DNA of 64,000 nucleotides from Sorex araneus (GCF_027595985.1 NC_073304.1:146624746-146688745); one strand, 5' to 3'; shown: positions 37,471-49,647, counted from the stretch's first letter. The notes: a model not told the origin generated them from the sequence alone. Made by a program: numbers and translations.

Positions 37471-37764
37471 CATAATTCATGATTACTATCTCCTGGAAAA
37501 TGCTAAGAGAACTAATAGGACCTGAGAGGGGTTAGCAAACAACTACCTGGAGGAGGATGCTGAGACCCCAGCATGGCTACACTTTACCTTGACCCAAAAC
37601 CTCACCTCTTGAAGTTCCTTCAACTCCTGTGCACCTTAAGGCAGGTAGAGGCAAACCCGGCGTTGAGGCTGGTCTAGGACATAGAAGCAGAATGGCACCA
37701 AGGTGAATTTCCTTTTCTACATCCCATACTGGTCCAAATACAAGGACAATTTTCGAGGAGAAAT

Positions 37765-37909
37765 GGCTTGTTTTGTTGCTGTGTCACACCTGAGGGTGCT
37801 CAGAGCTAACTCCTGGGGGTACTCAGAGGACTATACGTGGTACTGGGATCTGACCCAGGACTGGTTGTGTGCAAGGCCAGTACCTAACCATCCTATCTTT
37901 CCCAGCACC
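37765..37909 (-). mobile_element. Shrew SINE, diverged
   Basis: TCACACCTGAGGGTGCTCAG, GGTACTGGGATCTGACCCAGG and TCTTTCCCAGCACC. Confidence 0.7.
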
Positions 37910-38365
37910 AAGGGGCTGCTTATCCCAACCTGAGGCACGGCTCTGGGCTCCCTGGATTGCCTCTTGCCGCCTGGCCCTGTGCTTTCTCTCCTGAACTGCA
38001 GGGCTGGGGCCTGTTCTGCGGGCAAATGCCATCAGGAGGAATGTGCTGACAGAGCAGATGAACCCGTGTCTCTCAGCCGCTTGGCCTCCCTGGCATCCCT
38101 GCTGGGCACATTTCTCTGACGGCTGCCAGAAGGCCTGGGGCTCCGTTGCATGTCATTCCTCCTGAAGCTCAGAGCAGGTGGCCTACCTGTTCTGGCCACA
38201 AGTGGGTCACAGATTTGTCAACATAGGCCCTTCCATCAAAGCAAATCATCACTCAGGCTCTAGCTGTCTCTTAGAAAGTTTCTTGGAAGAGAAACTGCGA
38301 CAAGGGAGACAAGCAGGAGTCTTCTGCTCACTCTCAGATGCTCACCTGGGAAGAGGAGTCTAAGG

Positions 38366-38368
<3 letters not shown>
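37910..38368. other. No gene seen
   Basis: Moderately GC-rich, nothing recognised. Confidence 0.5.
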
Positions 38369-39397
<1,029 letters not shown>

Positions 39398-39536
39398 GTG
39401 GGTTGGAAAGATAACAGCAGGTAGGCATTTGCCTTGTACATGGCCTACCTGGGTTCCATCTCCAGCTTCCCAGATGGTCTGAGCACCACCAGGAGTAACC
39501 TTCAGGTGTGGCCCAAAAACAAAACAAACAAAAATG
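39398..39536 (+). mobile_element. Shrew SINE, internally shortened
   Basis: GGGTTGGAAAGATAACAGCAG, TACCTGGGTTCCATCTCC, CCACCAGGAGTAACC and CCCAAAAACAAAACAAAC tail. Confidence 0.78.
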
Positions 39537-39678
39537 TGTGTTGAATGGGGTCCATAGGGACTGGTTAGATAGATGAGGTTGGAACAAAAATTCACCTGAC
39601 TAACTGATGATCAAAACGATGATTAAAACAGTGACCAAAATGGTGCCTTGATTATCGAGGCACAAATTTTAAAATTAA

Positions 39679-39828
39679 AAGGGAGAGCTTGGTTAGGTAG
39701 TCTAGTGGGTAAGGTGCTTGACTTGCACACAGCTGACTCGAGTTCAGCCTCAGCACCCCATATGGTCACCCAAGCCCAGCTAAGAGTGATCCCCAAGTGC
39801 AGCGCCAGGAGGAAGTATAATAAAGTTA
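39679..39828 (+). mobile_element. Shrew SINE, diverged
   Basis: TGGGTAAGGTGCTTGACTTGC, CAGCACCCCATATGGTCACC and GAGTGATCCCCAAGTGCAG. Confidence 0.72.
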
Positions 39829-41966
39829 GATTGGAAATGGAAGCAGCTTTCCTTCCCCCCCTCGGACAAGAAGTTATATAACGAGGGCAATTAAAGTACC
39901 TGCATGATTGATGGAGAAGTGGGGCAGCGTGGGGTGGCGCAGGGGGGCGGGGTGGGGGGAGGACAGGCAGAAGTCGGGAAACCAGCTCACCCACAGCCTT
40001 GGAACAATGCAACTGGAGGGAGGAGACTCCCCAAACCAACAGCAGAATCCACAGCAGCTCCCGGAGTCTAACACCTGTAGATTTTCATGCACTAAATATA
40101 GTGGAAGTTGGGTCACCTTATCCTTAAGTAAACACTTCAGCTAGGCAAAGAAAAAAGATCTTTATGTTGGCTCCTATAAGCCAGAGGCTGGGGGAAGCAG
40201 CAATGTGTGTGTGTGTGTGGGGGGGGCAGGGTATGGGGTGCCTCCGAATGGCTCCTGATAGTTCCAGTCCTGGGGGTCTTTTCTTCCCTGAGGCCAACTC
40301 TGAGTTCCTGTTCTTCCTCCTCTGGTTTTCGATCCACACACCCCCCCCCCCGCCACCTCCACCTCCCAGCCTGCCAGATCAGCCTCCTTGGCTGCTATAC
40401 TACAGTCTTCCCTCCGGACCCCCACCCTCCCCACCCCCCCACATCGCTTCAGCTCCTGCCAGAGCCAGCCTTTCAGCAGACTGATTTTCCATCCTGCTTT
40501 ACAACTTAGGAGACTCTTTGGTTTGCCTTTTGAGCACTGGCAGCTGCTGAGTCGCCACACTCCCAGTCTCAGGAAATGTCAGACCAGACGCGGATGGGTT
40601 ATACTTCAGCCTCCTGTCTGCCAGGGCCGCACCCAGCAGGGCACGAGTGGCCCAAGGTGAGGGTGGTGCTGTAGAGGCCTGGACAGAAACCATACAGGAG
40701 AGCAGGAGGACCCCGATGATTTCCTGAATCCCAGCATAAACTGCTCAGTGGTCCTCAGAGGATGAGGTACACCATCCCGACTTTGGGGGTGCTGAGAGCT
40801 AGAGAAATAAGGGAGCCCCAGATTCAGGACCAATGCTTGTCTCGGACCATCTCCTTGGTATTTGCCCTCTCGAGCTGACACAACACTCTGCTGAGGGAGC
40901 AAGGGAAATGGTGGGGGATGGGGCGGCACAATCATCAGCACCACCAGATTCTGAGTCTATCTGAACATCAGGATAGAAGGAGTAACAGCACGAGCTCTCC
41001 TGGCCAGAAAGCTGCAAGGCGGTTTCATGGGTCGTGCTCACAACCGAAAGGGTGGAGGAGTCTCCCCAACTCCACTTAGTGGACGAGGAACCAAAGTCTC
41101 GAGCCCCACTTAGCTGCTGCCTGGACGACCTCTCCAGGCAGATCAGCTTCATGCTTCAAGCCATAAGAGGGGCGAACAGAAGCTTGGAGCTGCGAGCTCA
41201 GTGCTGGCACCCCGCGCCCCCCCGACCCGTGCCCACTGAGCTGTGGTTTGCCCTATCATCAGAATCCCCCTCAGACAAGCGGCTCTCTCCTGAGGTGTTT
41301 GCTGACTCACTTCCCTCAGAACCGGCCTGGGGTGAGCTGAGCATGCCCTACGAGATCGGCAGGTCTTGGTGGACTAGCTGTACTGTAAAGTCATTCTGTT
41401 CTTTCCTAGAGAACTTCCCTGTACCCAGAATTGGAATCTGCCTTGAAAAAGCCCAGAGCCTCCCGTTCATCACGGCAGGCACTTTTGTCAATGTGTGACT
41501 GGCTAGTTTTGCTGGCTGTGCACTTTCCTAATAATGGCGATGATAAAGAGGACTTTGCATGGAAGGGGTGTTCCCTCTCACCAAAGCTGCTGTTTCAGAG
41601 ATTCTTCCACCGCCGCCAGAGCCCAGAGTCAACCCCCCACCCCACTGCCCCCGCCAGGGCTGACTCCCCTGATCTGGGGAAAGGCAGCCCCAGGAAATGG
41701 CTAGAATGCAGCTGATGGGAGTTGGGGAGCTGGGGAGCCTGGGAGTTCATACCCAAACACAACAGGGTTTTCCGCTGCCAGTCAAGGCCTCCCCCTCCTG
41801 AAGAGCCCGCAGTGACTTCTTGCTGGCTCAGCAGCCCTGCCGGAAGGGCGGCAAGGGAGGGAAGCCTTGCTCATTGCCAGCAGGTGCCGAGCACATGGAT
41901 CACCCCAGGGAAGCCCTGATCCAGCCAGTTCTGTAATGGATAACTTAATGAGAATGTGCATGGGTG
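39829..41966. other. GC-richer unclassified block
   Basis: About 2 kb without recognised repeats, with C-runs (near 40340 and 40430). Frames of 154 codons (41034-41498, +) and 117 codons (40799-41152, -) overlap and neither shows a known domain, so I do not call a gene. It may be a regulatory block or a non-coding transcript. Confidence 0.4.
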
Positions 41967-42150
41967 TGCTGGAGCAATAGCACAGCGGGGAGGGCACTTG
42001 CCTGGCACTCAGCCAACCTGGGTTCGATCCCTGGCATCCCATATGGTCAGTCCCCTGAGCACTTCCAGGAGTAATTCCTGAGTGCAGAGCCAGGAGTAGC
42101 CAGGAGTAAGCCCTGAGCATTGCTGGGTGTGACCCTCTCCCCATACATGT
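41967..42150 (+). mobile_element. Shrew SINE, near consensus, with small internal duplication
   Basis: GCTGGAGCAATAGCACAGCG, GGGTTCGATCCCTGG, then AGCCAGGAGTAGCCAGGAGT, a short internal repeat not seen in other copies. Confidence 0.88.
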
Positions 42151-42269
42151 ATTGAAATATTTTTTTTTTCTAGTTCAGGGTCATCAATATTTTTCTGGAA
42201 AGGACCCAAAAAATCAGTAACTCCACTTCAGCTGTCTCTCAGTTTCCTTCAAAATTGCTCATCACAAAC

Positions 42270-42364
42270 AGGCAGGGCGCAGGGGGCGACGTGGTAGGGC
42301 AGTTCCTTTACATGTGGGAGGCCTTAGGTTTGATTTCTACCACCACCACTGGGGAAAAAAAGGT
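42270..42364 (+). mobile_element. Shrew SINE-like fragment
   Basis: GGTAGGGCAGTTCCTTTACATG and AGGTTTGATTTCTACCACC followed by an A-run. Confidence 0.5.
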
Positions 42365-42385
42365 AAATCTAAAAAAATATTGTGA

Positions 42386-42498
42386 AGGGCTGGGAAATTA
42401 GCTCATGGGCTGGAGAACATGGTCTGTATGCAGGAGCCCAGATGGTCCCTCAGTGCCTCTGAGTGACCCTCAGCACCACCTCGTGTGACCCAAATCCC
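42386..42498 (+). mobile_element. Shrew SINE fragment
   Basis: AAGGGCTGGGAAATTAGCTCA head and CCCTCAGCACCACCTCGTGTG; the centre is shortened. Confidence 0.55.
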
Positions 42499-42879
42499 TG
42501 CCCCCATCACGGAAACAGCCGGAGGTTAATCCATAAAATTGCAGTACGACTGGTGACATGACAGTACTGCAATGAAAATATTTATAGGCACTGGCATTTG
42601 AATTTCACATACTTTTCATGTATCATGAAATTTTGCTTTGGCTTTTTCCCCTCTAGCCACTAAAATGAAAATTTCATTTTCATTTGCTTGTTGTACAAAA
42701 GCTGGTGGGAGTGTCCCACTGTCTGTCGCTGGTGGGCTTTTCTGCATCAGGGCTTTGTAGACTTTTACACACCGCCCCTTTTTTTGCTGGAGAAATTTTT
42801 ATATGATCCCAGGTGTATAAAATAGCTGTGTAAATAAAGTATCACTGATAATAACAAATACATTTATTTAAAAATCCCT

Positions 42880-43053
42880 TTTGTGTGTGTGGGGGGACCA
42901 CATCTGGTGATGCTCAGGGCTTACTCCTGGCTCTACTTTCAGGGATCACTTCTGGTGGACTTGGGGGACCATATGGGATGTTGGGGATTGAACCTGTCCC
43001 GGCACATGCAAGGCAAAGACCTTACCATCTGTACCATATCACTCCAGCCCCCC
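42880..43053 (-). mobile_element. Shrew SINE
   Basis: GACCACATCTGGTGATGCTC, GACCATATGGGATGTTGGGG and ATCACTCCAGCCCCC. Confidence 0.85.
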
Positions 43054-43093
43054 TAACAACCCTACCCACAGTTTTTTTTTTTCAAAGATATAT

Positions 43094-43236
43094 GATAGAC
43101 TGGAGAAATTGTGTAAGCCATAAGGCCTTGCACATATTCAACTCCATGTGCCCTGGCACTGCATATGGTACCCCCAAGCACCTCTAGGTGCACCCTTGGG
43201 GGCTCCTGAGAGACTCTATTGTGTCCCCAGGAATCT
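43094..43236 (+). mobile_element. Shrew SINE, diverged
   Basis: AGACTGGAGAAATTGTGTAAG, CTGCATATGGTACCCCCAAGC. Confidence 0.5.
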
Positions 43237-43788
43237 CCAGCACCACAGGGGTCAAGTAGCTCCACATCCATCAGTCTCACATTGTCCCAGTTACCTGAGA
43301 ATCACCAAGAAGGGCTTTGGACCTCCTGTCTTTTGGAGATCCCCGAGACACCTCCCCCTGACTCCAGCTTCCATGCAAGGTTACATGATCCTGGGTCACA
43401 GTCTAGTTTCTGATGCTAGGTTCTGGGTGACAAGGCTCTTACCATCAAAATGGTTTTCCTTCTCTTCTGCCCCAACTCTCCCCCGTCCCCATCAAGGACA
43501 GAGGACAGTGCCAGCCCTGTTCTGCATTACCTGAAGTGACTGGCCACATTGAACCCTGTGGGGGTGGCCGTGTCTGTGCAATGGAGTCGTCCAGGCCTCT
43601 AGATTGGCGAGGGTCTAGACCTGCAGGTGTCACTGTCCAGACCCGTCTCACTCCCCTGGCCACCTTCCACCTTGAGCCACACTTTCCTCTGTGTTTCCAG
43701 AGAGGAGGTTCTTCATAGTACCCTGATATTACAACTCCTGCTTGATGGAGACACCACCCATCAAAGAATGTGAACTCTGCTTGGGATT
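43237..43788. other. No gene seen
   Basis: Ordinary sequence before the purine tract. Confidence 0.5.
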
Positions 43789-44016
43789 CCCAGAAAAAAA
43801 AAGGGGAGAGGGAGGGAGGGAGGGAGGGAAGAAGGGAGGGAGGGAGGGAGGAAGGGAGGGAGGGAGGGAGGGAGGGAGGGAGGGAGGAAGGAAGGAAGGA
43901 AGGAAGGAAGGAAGGAAGGAAGGAAGGAAGGAAGGAAGGAAGGAAGGAAGGAAGGAAGGAAGGAAGGAAGGAAGGAAGGAAGGAAGGAAGGAAGGAAGGA
44001 AGGAAGGAAGGAAGGA
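43789..44016. repeat. (GGGA)n then (GGAA)n purine tract
   Basis: About 225 bases with only A and G: GGGA units first, then a long uniform block of GGAA units. Arg/Glu/Gly and Ser/Leu/Pro frames here are artefacts. Confidence 0.97.
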
Positions 44017-44469
44017 GATACTCCCACTTGGTATCAGTGAGAGTTGTAGGGTTGCCCCCACAGATTCAAACCGAGACCGAGACGTCTCTAAGCCCATTAT
44101 TGATTCTACAGCTGGGTCAGGACGTCAACTTTGTGTTTCTGTGTCTTGATGGTGATTGCCCAGAATTGCTTCAGAGTTTGCAAACCCACTGCTCACGATG
44201 TGGGTGATTGTGGTTTGTAGAACAAAGCTGGTGTTTGAGAACTGGCACAGGGTGAGATTTTCACTTCCCCTCATAAATCCCCATGGGTAAGCTTCTCTGA
44301 GGAAGGAGAGCCTTTCTGAGGGAGGAGGTGACCAGCAGCCCCTCCCACTTCGCTGTCCCCAGGGCTCTGCTGTTTGCACTCACCACCCCATGAAATCCCT
44401 TTTTTTTTTTGTAGGCAACAGCCCACAGATGCCTCTGAGCACCTCCTAGGAGCCAGATGGACAGTCAGA
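44017..44469. other. No gene seen
   Basis: Ordinary sequence after the purine tract. Confidence 0.5.
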
Positions 44470-44629
44470 TGCTTTTTGGGCTACACCTGGTGGTGCTCAG
44501 GGTTTACTCTTGGTTTGTGCCCAGGGACTTCTCCTAACAGCGTTCAGGGGACCATACGTAGTTCTGGGGATTGAACCAGGAATGGCTGTGTGCAAGACAA
44601 GTGCTTTAGCCCTTGTACTATTTTTCAGG
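44470..44629 (-). mobile_element. Shrew SINE
   Basis: GGGCTACACCTGGTGGTGC, GGGACCATACGTAGTTCTGGG and GTGCAAGACAAGTGCTTTAG. Confidence 0.8.
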
Positions 44630-44647
44630 TATTTGAAAAATACATGA

Positions 44648-44796
44648 AGGGGCTAGGGAGATAGTGAAGTGCTTGTATTGTATGAAACTGGCACTATTTT
44701 AATCCCTGGCACACATCACCTTAGCACTACCAGAATGATCCATAGGTATAGAGCCAGGAGAACCCCTATGTACTGCCAGATGTTGCAAATCCACAA
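44648..44796 (+). mobile_element. Shrew SINE, diverged
   Basis: GGGGCTAGGGAGATAGTGAAG, AATCCCTGGCACACATC and TAGAGCCAGGAGAACCCC. Confidence 0.7.
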
Positions 44797-44854
44797 AATA
44801 TACACACTGAAAAATAACAATTCTTACTAAAGCCATTACTTGGGATTCATTTCT

Positions 44855-45120
44855 TTACCATTTTTACTGAGGAAGCAGGATTTATAACACTATTCATTGT
44901 ACTCTTCAAGGATACATCATACCAGCACCGGGCCCACCACCAGAGAGCCCGCTCCCCTGCACCAGCGTCCCGACATCCTGCCCATCTATTTTCTCTCCCA
45001 AGTGAGCTCAGTTCTGTGGACCAAATCTCCAGTTCTGATGCCTTGGGCCATTTGTTGTTCCCTCACTATATTTCTTTATATCCTGGTTCATGTTCAGGAA
45101 GGAGGGATTAAGACATTTTG
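44855..45120 (-). mobile_element. L1-like 3' UTR, antisense, next to the RTE LINE
   Basis: ATACCAGCACCGGGCCCACC and GAGCCCGCTCCCCTGCACCA resemble the C-rich antisense L1 UTRs of the window. The RTE 3' end begins about 25 bases later. Confidence 0.4.
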
Positions 45121-45144
45121 ATTGCAATAGATTATTTCACTGCT

Positions 45145-47422
45145 GAAATTGTCTCATCACTTGTATCACTTGTAGTCCCGTTGATCTTCAATTTGCTCAA
45201 GTGGGCGCCAGTAACGTTTCCATTTGTCCCTGTCGCGAGCTAGTGCACCCCAATGATACCTGCTCGCTCCAGGAACAGGAAGAGCTTCAAATCGTTCATT
45301 CAGAGATTTGATGAAGAAATCTGACCATCTAGTTGGTGGGCGGCCACGAGGTCTTCTGACATCCCGTGGAATCCAGTCAGTGACAGCTCTAGTCCAGGGG
45401 TCATCTCTGAATCACATTACATGACCGGCCCATCTGATTTTTGATGCCTTGGCAAACGAGACAGCATCCCTGATTTTTGACCATCGACGGAGGTCAGAAC
45501 TCCGGATTCCTTCTCACACTTGAGTGAGACATGATATCCCAGCATAGCTCTTTCGATTCCTCTTTGGGATACCCTAATAGCATTCTCATCCTGTTTGCGT
45601 AGGGCCCAGGTCTCTGAGGCATATGTTAGTGCAGGAAGAATGGTAGAATCAAAAAGATGTGCCCAGAGTTGGAGGTTCTTCGTTCTCTTAACCACCTCTT
45701 CGACACTCTTGAATGCATTCCATGCTGCTCTCTTCCTCCTGCGCAGTTCTGGCACCAAGTCATTCCTCATGTTGATTTCTCGACCCAGGTACACATAGCT
45801 GCTGCATTCGGAGATGTTCATTCCATTGAGAGCAAATGGAGCTTCAGGGACCAGTTCATTTTTCATGAATATCATCTTGTTGAGATTCAGCTACAATACG
45901 ACCTTTCCACACTCGTGGTCGAAGTCAGTCAGCATTTGTGCCACTTGGCTAATGTTTGGTGTTATGAGAATGATGTCATCAGTGAAGCGGAGGTGATGTA
46001 ATTGCCAACCATCTATCTTCACTCCCATTCCTTCCCATTCCAGTGGTCACATGATGTTCTCAAGGGCGGCACTGAAGAGTTTTGGTGAAATGGTATCAAC
46101 CTGCCACACCCCTCTCTTTACATCAATGATCACTTCCTTATATAATGGTGAGATCCTGGTGGTGAATCTACAATATACTGAGTTTGAACGCCCTGTTTGG
46201 CCAGAGCCTTGATGACCGCCTCGGTCTCACCAGAATCGAAGGCCTTCTTTAAGTGGGTGAACGTTAGACAGAGCGGCATCTTGAACTCTCGTGAAGCTTC
46301 AGTGAGTTTGGTCACTGTGTGGATATGGTCTATTGTGCTGAATCCCCTTTGGAACCCGGCTTGCTCGCATGGTTGTCCTTTGTCTAGTGTTCTGCCTATT
46401 CTATTCAGGATGACACAAGTGAACAGCTTGTAGACGACAGACAGCAGGCAGATTGGGTGATAGTTGCCGATGTCGTGGATGTCTCCCTTCTTGTACAACA
46501 GAACAGTCCTACTGGTTTTCCACTGGGATGGAACCTTGCATTCAGACAGCGTGTGAAGAGCCGGGCTAGTGTGTTGATGAGTACTGGTGGCAGATTCTTC
46601 AGGTGTTCGGGTCCGACCTTGTCCGGACCAGGTGCTGTTCTCGTCTTTACCAGAGAAATGGCGTGTCGGATTTCAGAAGGGAGAACATTGGGAACGACAT
46701 ATCCATCCTGCGGAATTTGATTTGTGGGCAGGTGGGCATGGCTGTCAAAGAGATCCGAGTAGAAGTCGTGAATAATTTTCTCCACTGCCTTTCTGGAAGA
46801 TGTGATAGATCCATCGGGACATTGGAGGGCAGTCATCTTGGTCTTGTAGTTGGCGAAGGACAGGCGAGTGTTTTGAATATTTTTCCCAGCTTCTGCTGCA
46901 CTGGCCAGCACTGCTGTTCTTCTCTCTTTGAGGTCTTCCTTTATCGCATCTCTGCACAGCTTTGTGAGCTCAGACGTTAGCTTGTGGTTGCCTGAGGTTC
47001 ATGCCAAACCACGTTGACGAATGAGCTCGAAAGTTTCCGAAGACAGGCGTCTGTTTGTGGCTTTCTCACTCTCAGCATTCTTTGCACAGACATGGAGGTG
47101 CTGAACCAGTCAATCGTATTCCTTGTCGATGTTGTCAAGGACGGCATCTTCCCAGGTTGCTGCAATAGTGCCAAAGAGCTCCCAGTTGGTGGTCATTCTG
47201 GAAGTTCTTAGACTTCTGTCTAAGAACATTCTGTCTTCTTAGACTTAAATTTTGCAGACTTTTCTCCCTGCTCTGTGAAGTAGAATTTTGCATGAAGGAG
47301 ACGGTGGTCTGATATCATTTGGAATTTTGGGACAACAGCACATAGGTCAGGCAAAATCTTCGATTGAATATGATGTGGTCAATTTCATTGTGGAACTGTC
47401 CACCGGGAGACTCCCATGTTCA
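45145..47422 (-). mobile_element. Broken RTE-clade LINE: endonuclease C-terminus, reverse transcriptase, C-terminal domain
   Basis: Read on the - strand, frames in order give: the end of an AP-endonuclease domain (TWESPGG, NEIDHIIFNRRF, then SDHRLL, 47419-47240); reverse transcriptase blocks (TAPGPDKVGPEHLK, NYHPICLLSVVYKLFT, EQAGFQRGFSTIDHIHTV, KKAFDS; 46730-46230); an FTDD box for the usual FADD (about 45980); and the C-terminal domain (SSYVYLGREINMRNDL, LPALTYASETWALRK, RDKWKRYWRPLEQIEDQRD) to a TGA at 45166-45168. The motif A aspartate (F-x-D-x-x-KAFD) is replaced by H, and several frameshifts and stops break the frame, so this copy is dead. The 5' part, including most of the endonuclease, is missing at a SINE. 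The 3' UTR is very short and ends in AAGTGAT-like repeats, as in RTE elements. The protein resembles RTE elements I know from nematodes more than BovB. Confidence 0.9.
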
Positions 47423-47612
47423 CGCAGCCGACCCGAGTTTGATTACTCCGCCCCTCTTGGAGAGCCCGGCAAGCTACCGAGAGTATCGAGCCTGCATGGG
47501 AGAGCCTGGCAAGCTACCCGTGTGTATTGGATATACCAAAAACAGTAACAATAAGTTTCTCAATGTTACTGGTGCCCACTCGAACAAATCAATGAGCAAT
47601 GGGATGACAGTG
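47423..47612 (+). mobile_element. Composite RTE-tailed SINE, 5' truncated, at the edge of the RTE LINE
   Basis: Begins within the box B region (GCAGCCGACCCGAG) and continues through GAGAGCCCGGCAAGC, CCAAAAACAGTAACAA and ATGTTACTGGTGCCC to GGGATGACAGTGG. It abuts the last readable RTE codons, so a SINE sits directly at the broken 5' edge of the LINE whose tail it shares. Confidence 0.8.
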
Positions 47613-47651
47613 GCTTGTGATGCACAAACTTGTCAATGAAGTATCTATAAG

Positions 47652-47851
47652 GTTTTTTGTTTGCTGGCTTTGGGGCTGTACCTGGCTTTTCTGATCTTGT
47701 TGCATCTAATTTTATTATAGGGCCATCCTTGGAAGCTTTTGAAGGCCAGAGGGCTACTTCTAATATGTGTTGGGGCCATACAGTGCTGGGGACCAAACTC
47801 TGGCCTTGACACACTAGGTATGCACCCAGCACCTGAGCACTCTACCTGACC
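47652..47851 (-). mobile_element. Shrew SINE, diverged and lengthened
   Basis: TTTGGGGCTGTACCTGGC, then unrelated bases, then GTGTTGGGGCCATACAGTGC and GAGCACTCTACCTGACCC. Confidence 0.5.
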
Positions 47852-47910
47852 CTTTACTATATATTAAATGAGGATACAAGGAAAGTACAAGAGGATCAAG
47901 AATCATTAGC

Positions 47911-48085
47911 CAGGGGCCGGAGTGATAGCATAGCAGGGAGAGCATTTGTTTTGCCCTTGGCCAACCTTGGGACCATAAATCCTGGCACCACATATGGTCT
48001 CCTGAGCACTGCCAGAGTAACCTCTGAGTGCAGTCAGGAATAAGCCCTGAGCACTGCTGGGGGTGGCCTCCCAAACAAAAACAGA
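47911..48085 (+). mobile_element. Shrew SINE
   Basis: GGGGCCGGAGTGATAGCATAG, CACATATGGTCTCCTGAGCAC and CTGAGCACTGCTGGGGGTGG. Confidence 0.83.
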
Positions 48086-48609
48086 AGCAAAGAATTATTA
48101 GCCAAGGCAGAGTTCAAAGCATTGCTCCCACGACTGCCTCCAGGCTTTGTCACACCACCCTGGAGCTCAGTGTTCAGATCCTAGGAGCAGCTTTCCAGCT
48201 CGGCCCCATTGTGGTGCCCAAAGCTACTGCCAACACACTCCGAGGCTGGCCGGACCCTCGACCTCTTGACTGTTCTTGGTTTCAGATCATAGGGAGCAAG
48301 GACCTCACTGTTGAGGTGAGGCATCTCCTGCCTGTTCCTCATTACCTGTTAGATGCAGGATGGGTGATGGGGGCAGGGGCCAGGAACCTGCTTCCTGCCC
48401 AGGTCACTTCTGGCCTGTGTCTCCCTCTTCTCTTCATCTAAAGATCTGCACCCATCAACCTGGCCTCACAGTCATCAATAGCTCCTCGCTGCCTAGAAAG
48501 GGCTTTAGCCTCTTCACTATCAGCCTCAGATCACTTCCAAGGTCTTTTTCCCACCCCCTGTAGTCTACCAATGCTGCCAAGGATCTAAAAGGTGAGGGAC
48601 TGGGGGGAA
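48086..48609. other. No gene seen
   Basis: A 137-codon frame starts in the SINE to the left and has no recognised domain. Confidence 0.5.
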
Positions 48610-48845
48610 AGCTGAAAGGGCTGGAGTGCAAGACTTGTGCACACGAGTCCCTGAGATTGACCCCTGCCCCTGTAAGAGCTCTGAGCATTGCAGGACTTAG
48701 TCCTGCTGGCCTCCAGCACCTCTGGGGCTGAGCTGCAAAACATCGTTGGGCCCTCAGTTAAACATCTGGCCTGGCTAAGTATCACCAGGAGTATCTCTTG
48801 CGTCCCTCGAGCTCTTTTGGGAGCCCCTCCCCATAAAAACAGCAC
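48610..48845 (+). mobile_element. Shrew SINE-like composite, old
   Basis: GGGCTGGAGTGCAAGACTTG head and a distant CACCAGGAGTATCTCTTGCG followed by an A-rich end; the middle is not recognised. Confidence 0.4.
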
Positions 48846-49474
48846 AAATACAAAAATGCAAAACAGTAGTGAGAAGAAGGGAAGTTGGTGACTTCTTGCT
48901 TTATCTGTGATTCCAGAGTCCCATCTGTCCTCACATTCACAAGAGCTGCTGGGACATTGCCCCAAGGCCCAGGTGGGTACTTCCTATCCTGATATGTGGG
49001 CTGTGGAGCTTCAAGCACTTTTGCCTTCACAGAGCCTCAGTTTCCTCAACTGTACAAGGCAGACATTGGACTTGCCATTTTATAGGGGACTTTGCCCATA
49101 GCCTCAAGTTGAGCCTAATGTCCGGAGCCCCCTTGTGACTCAGAAAGGCCATGAAGAACTGTGATCCAGAAGAGGTCTGACATGCCACAGACCCCTGGCA
49201 TTCACGGTCCTGGGAGTGGTCCTGAGGACTTCTGGGGGAGAAAGGGGTCAAGTCTCCAGAATACGTATCCAGGGAAAGGACCATGCACCAGACATAATGC
49301 TGAGCTGTCAAAGATGGAGGAACAGAAGCTGTGACCCCAAGTAACTTGGGGGTCTGGTGTAAAACGCACACCCCAATTCACACTAATAGGAAGAAGTGTA
49401 GAGTCAGGGTTCCACCAGGAAAGGATAGTGAGGGAAAACCCCACAAAGGAATTGGTCTGCCTTATTCTCTTTTA
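48846..49474. other. No gene seen apart from a MIR piece
   Basis: Unique-looking outside the MIR fragment at 49020-49095. Confidence 0.5.
49020..49095 (-). mobile_element. MIR fragment, antisense
   Basis: GAGCCTCAGTTTCCTCAACTG is the antisense MIR core. Confidence 0.55.
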
Positions 49475-49647
49475 ATTTGAGGGGGAGGGTAGATGGCATA
49501 TCCGGTGATGTTCAGGGGTTACTCCTAGCTCTGTGCTTAGGAATTAATACTGGTGGGTTCAAGGAATCATATGGGATGCTGGGGATCAAACTGGGTTGGC
49601 TGATGCAAGGCAAATGGCCTGTCCACTGTACTATAACTCTAGGCCCT
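49475..49647 (-). mobile_element. Shrew SINE
   Basis: GATGTTCAGGGGTTACTCC, ATCATATGGGATGCTGGGG and ACTATAACTCTAGGCCC. Confidence 0.82.

Noticed and set aside
41034..41498. 154-codon + strand frame
   Set aside because: No domain recognised and an equally open overlapping frame on the other strand; likely chance in GC-richer DNA.
43789..44016. CRISPR-like array
   Set aside because: Uniform 4-bp units without spacers in a mammalian genome; a microsatellite.
43729..44207. Repeat-peptide frames rich in Lys/Glu/Gly or Ser/Leu/Pro
   Set aside because: Readings of the GGGA/GGAA tract on the two strands.
45145..47422. BovB element
   Set aside because: The clade (RTE) is the same, but the motif wording, especially the C-terminal domain, fits the nematode-type RTE elements better; a tree is needed to settle it.
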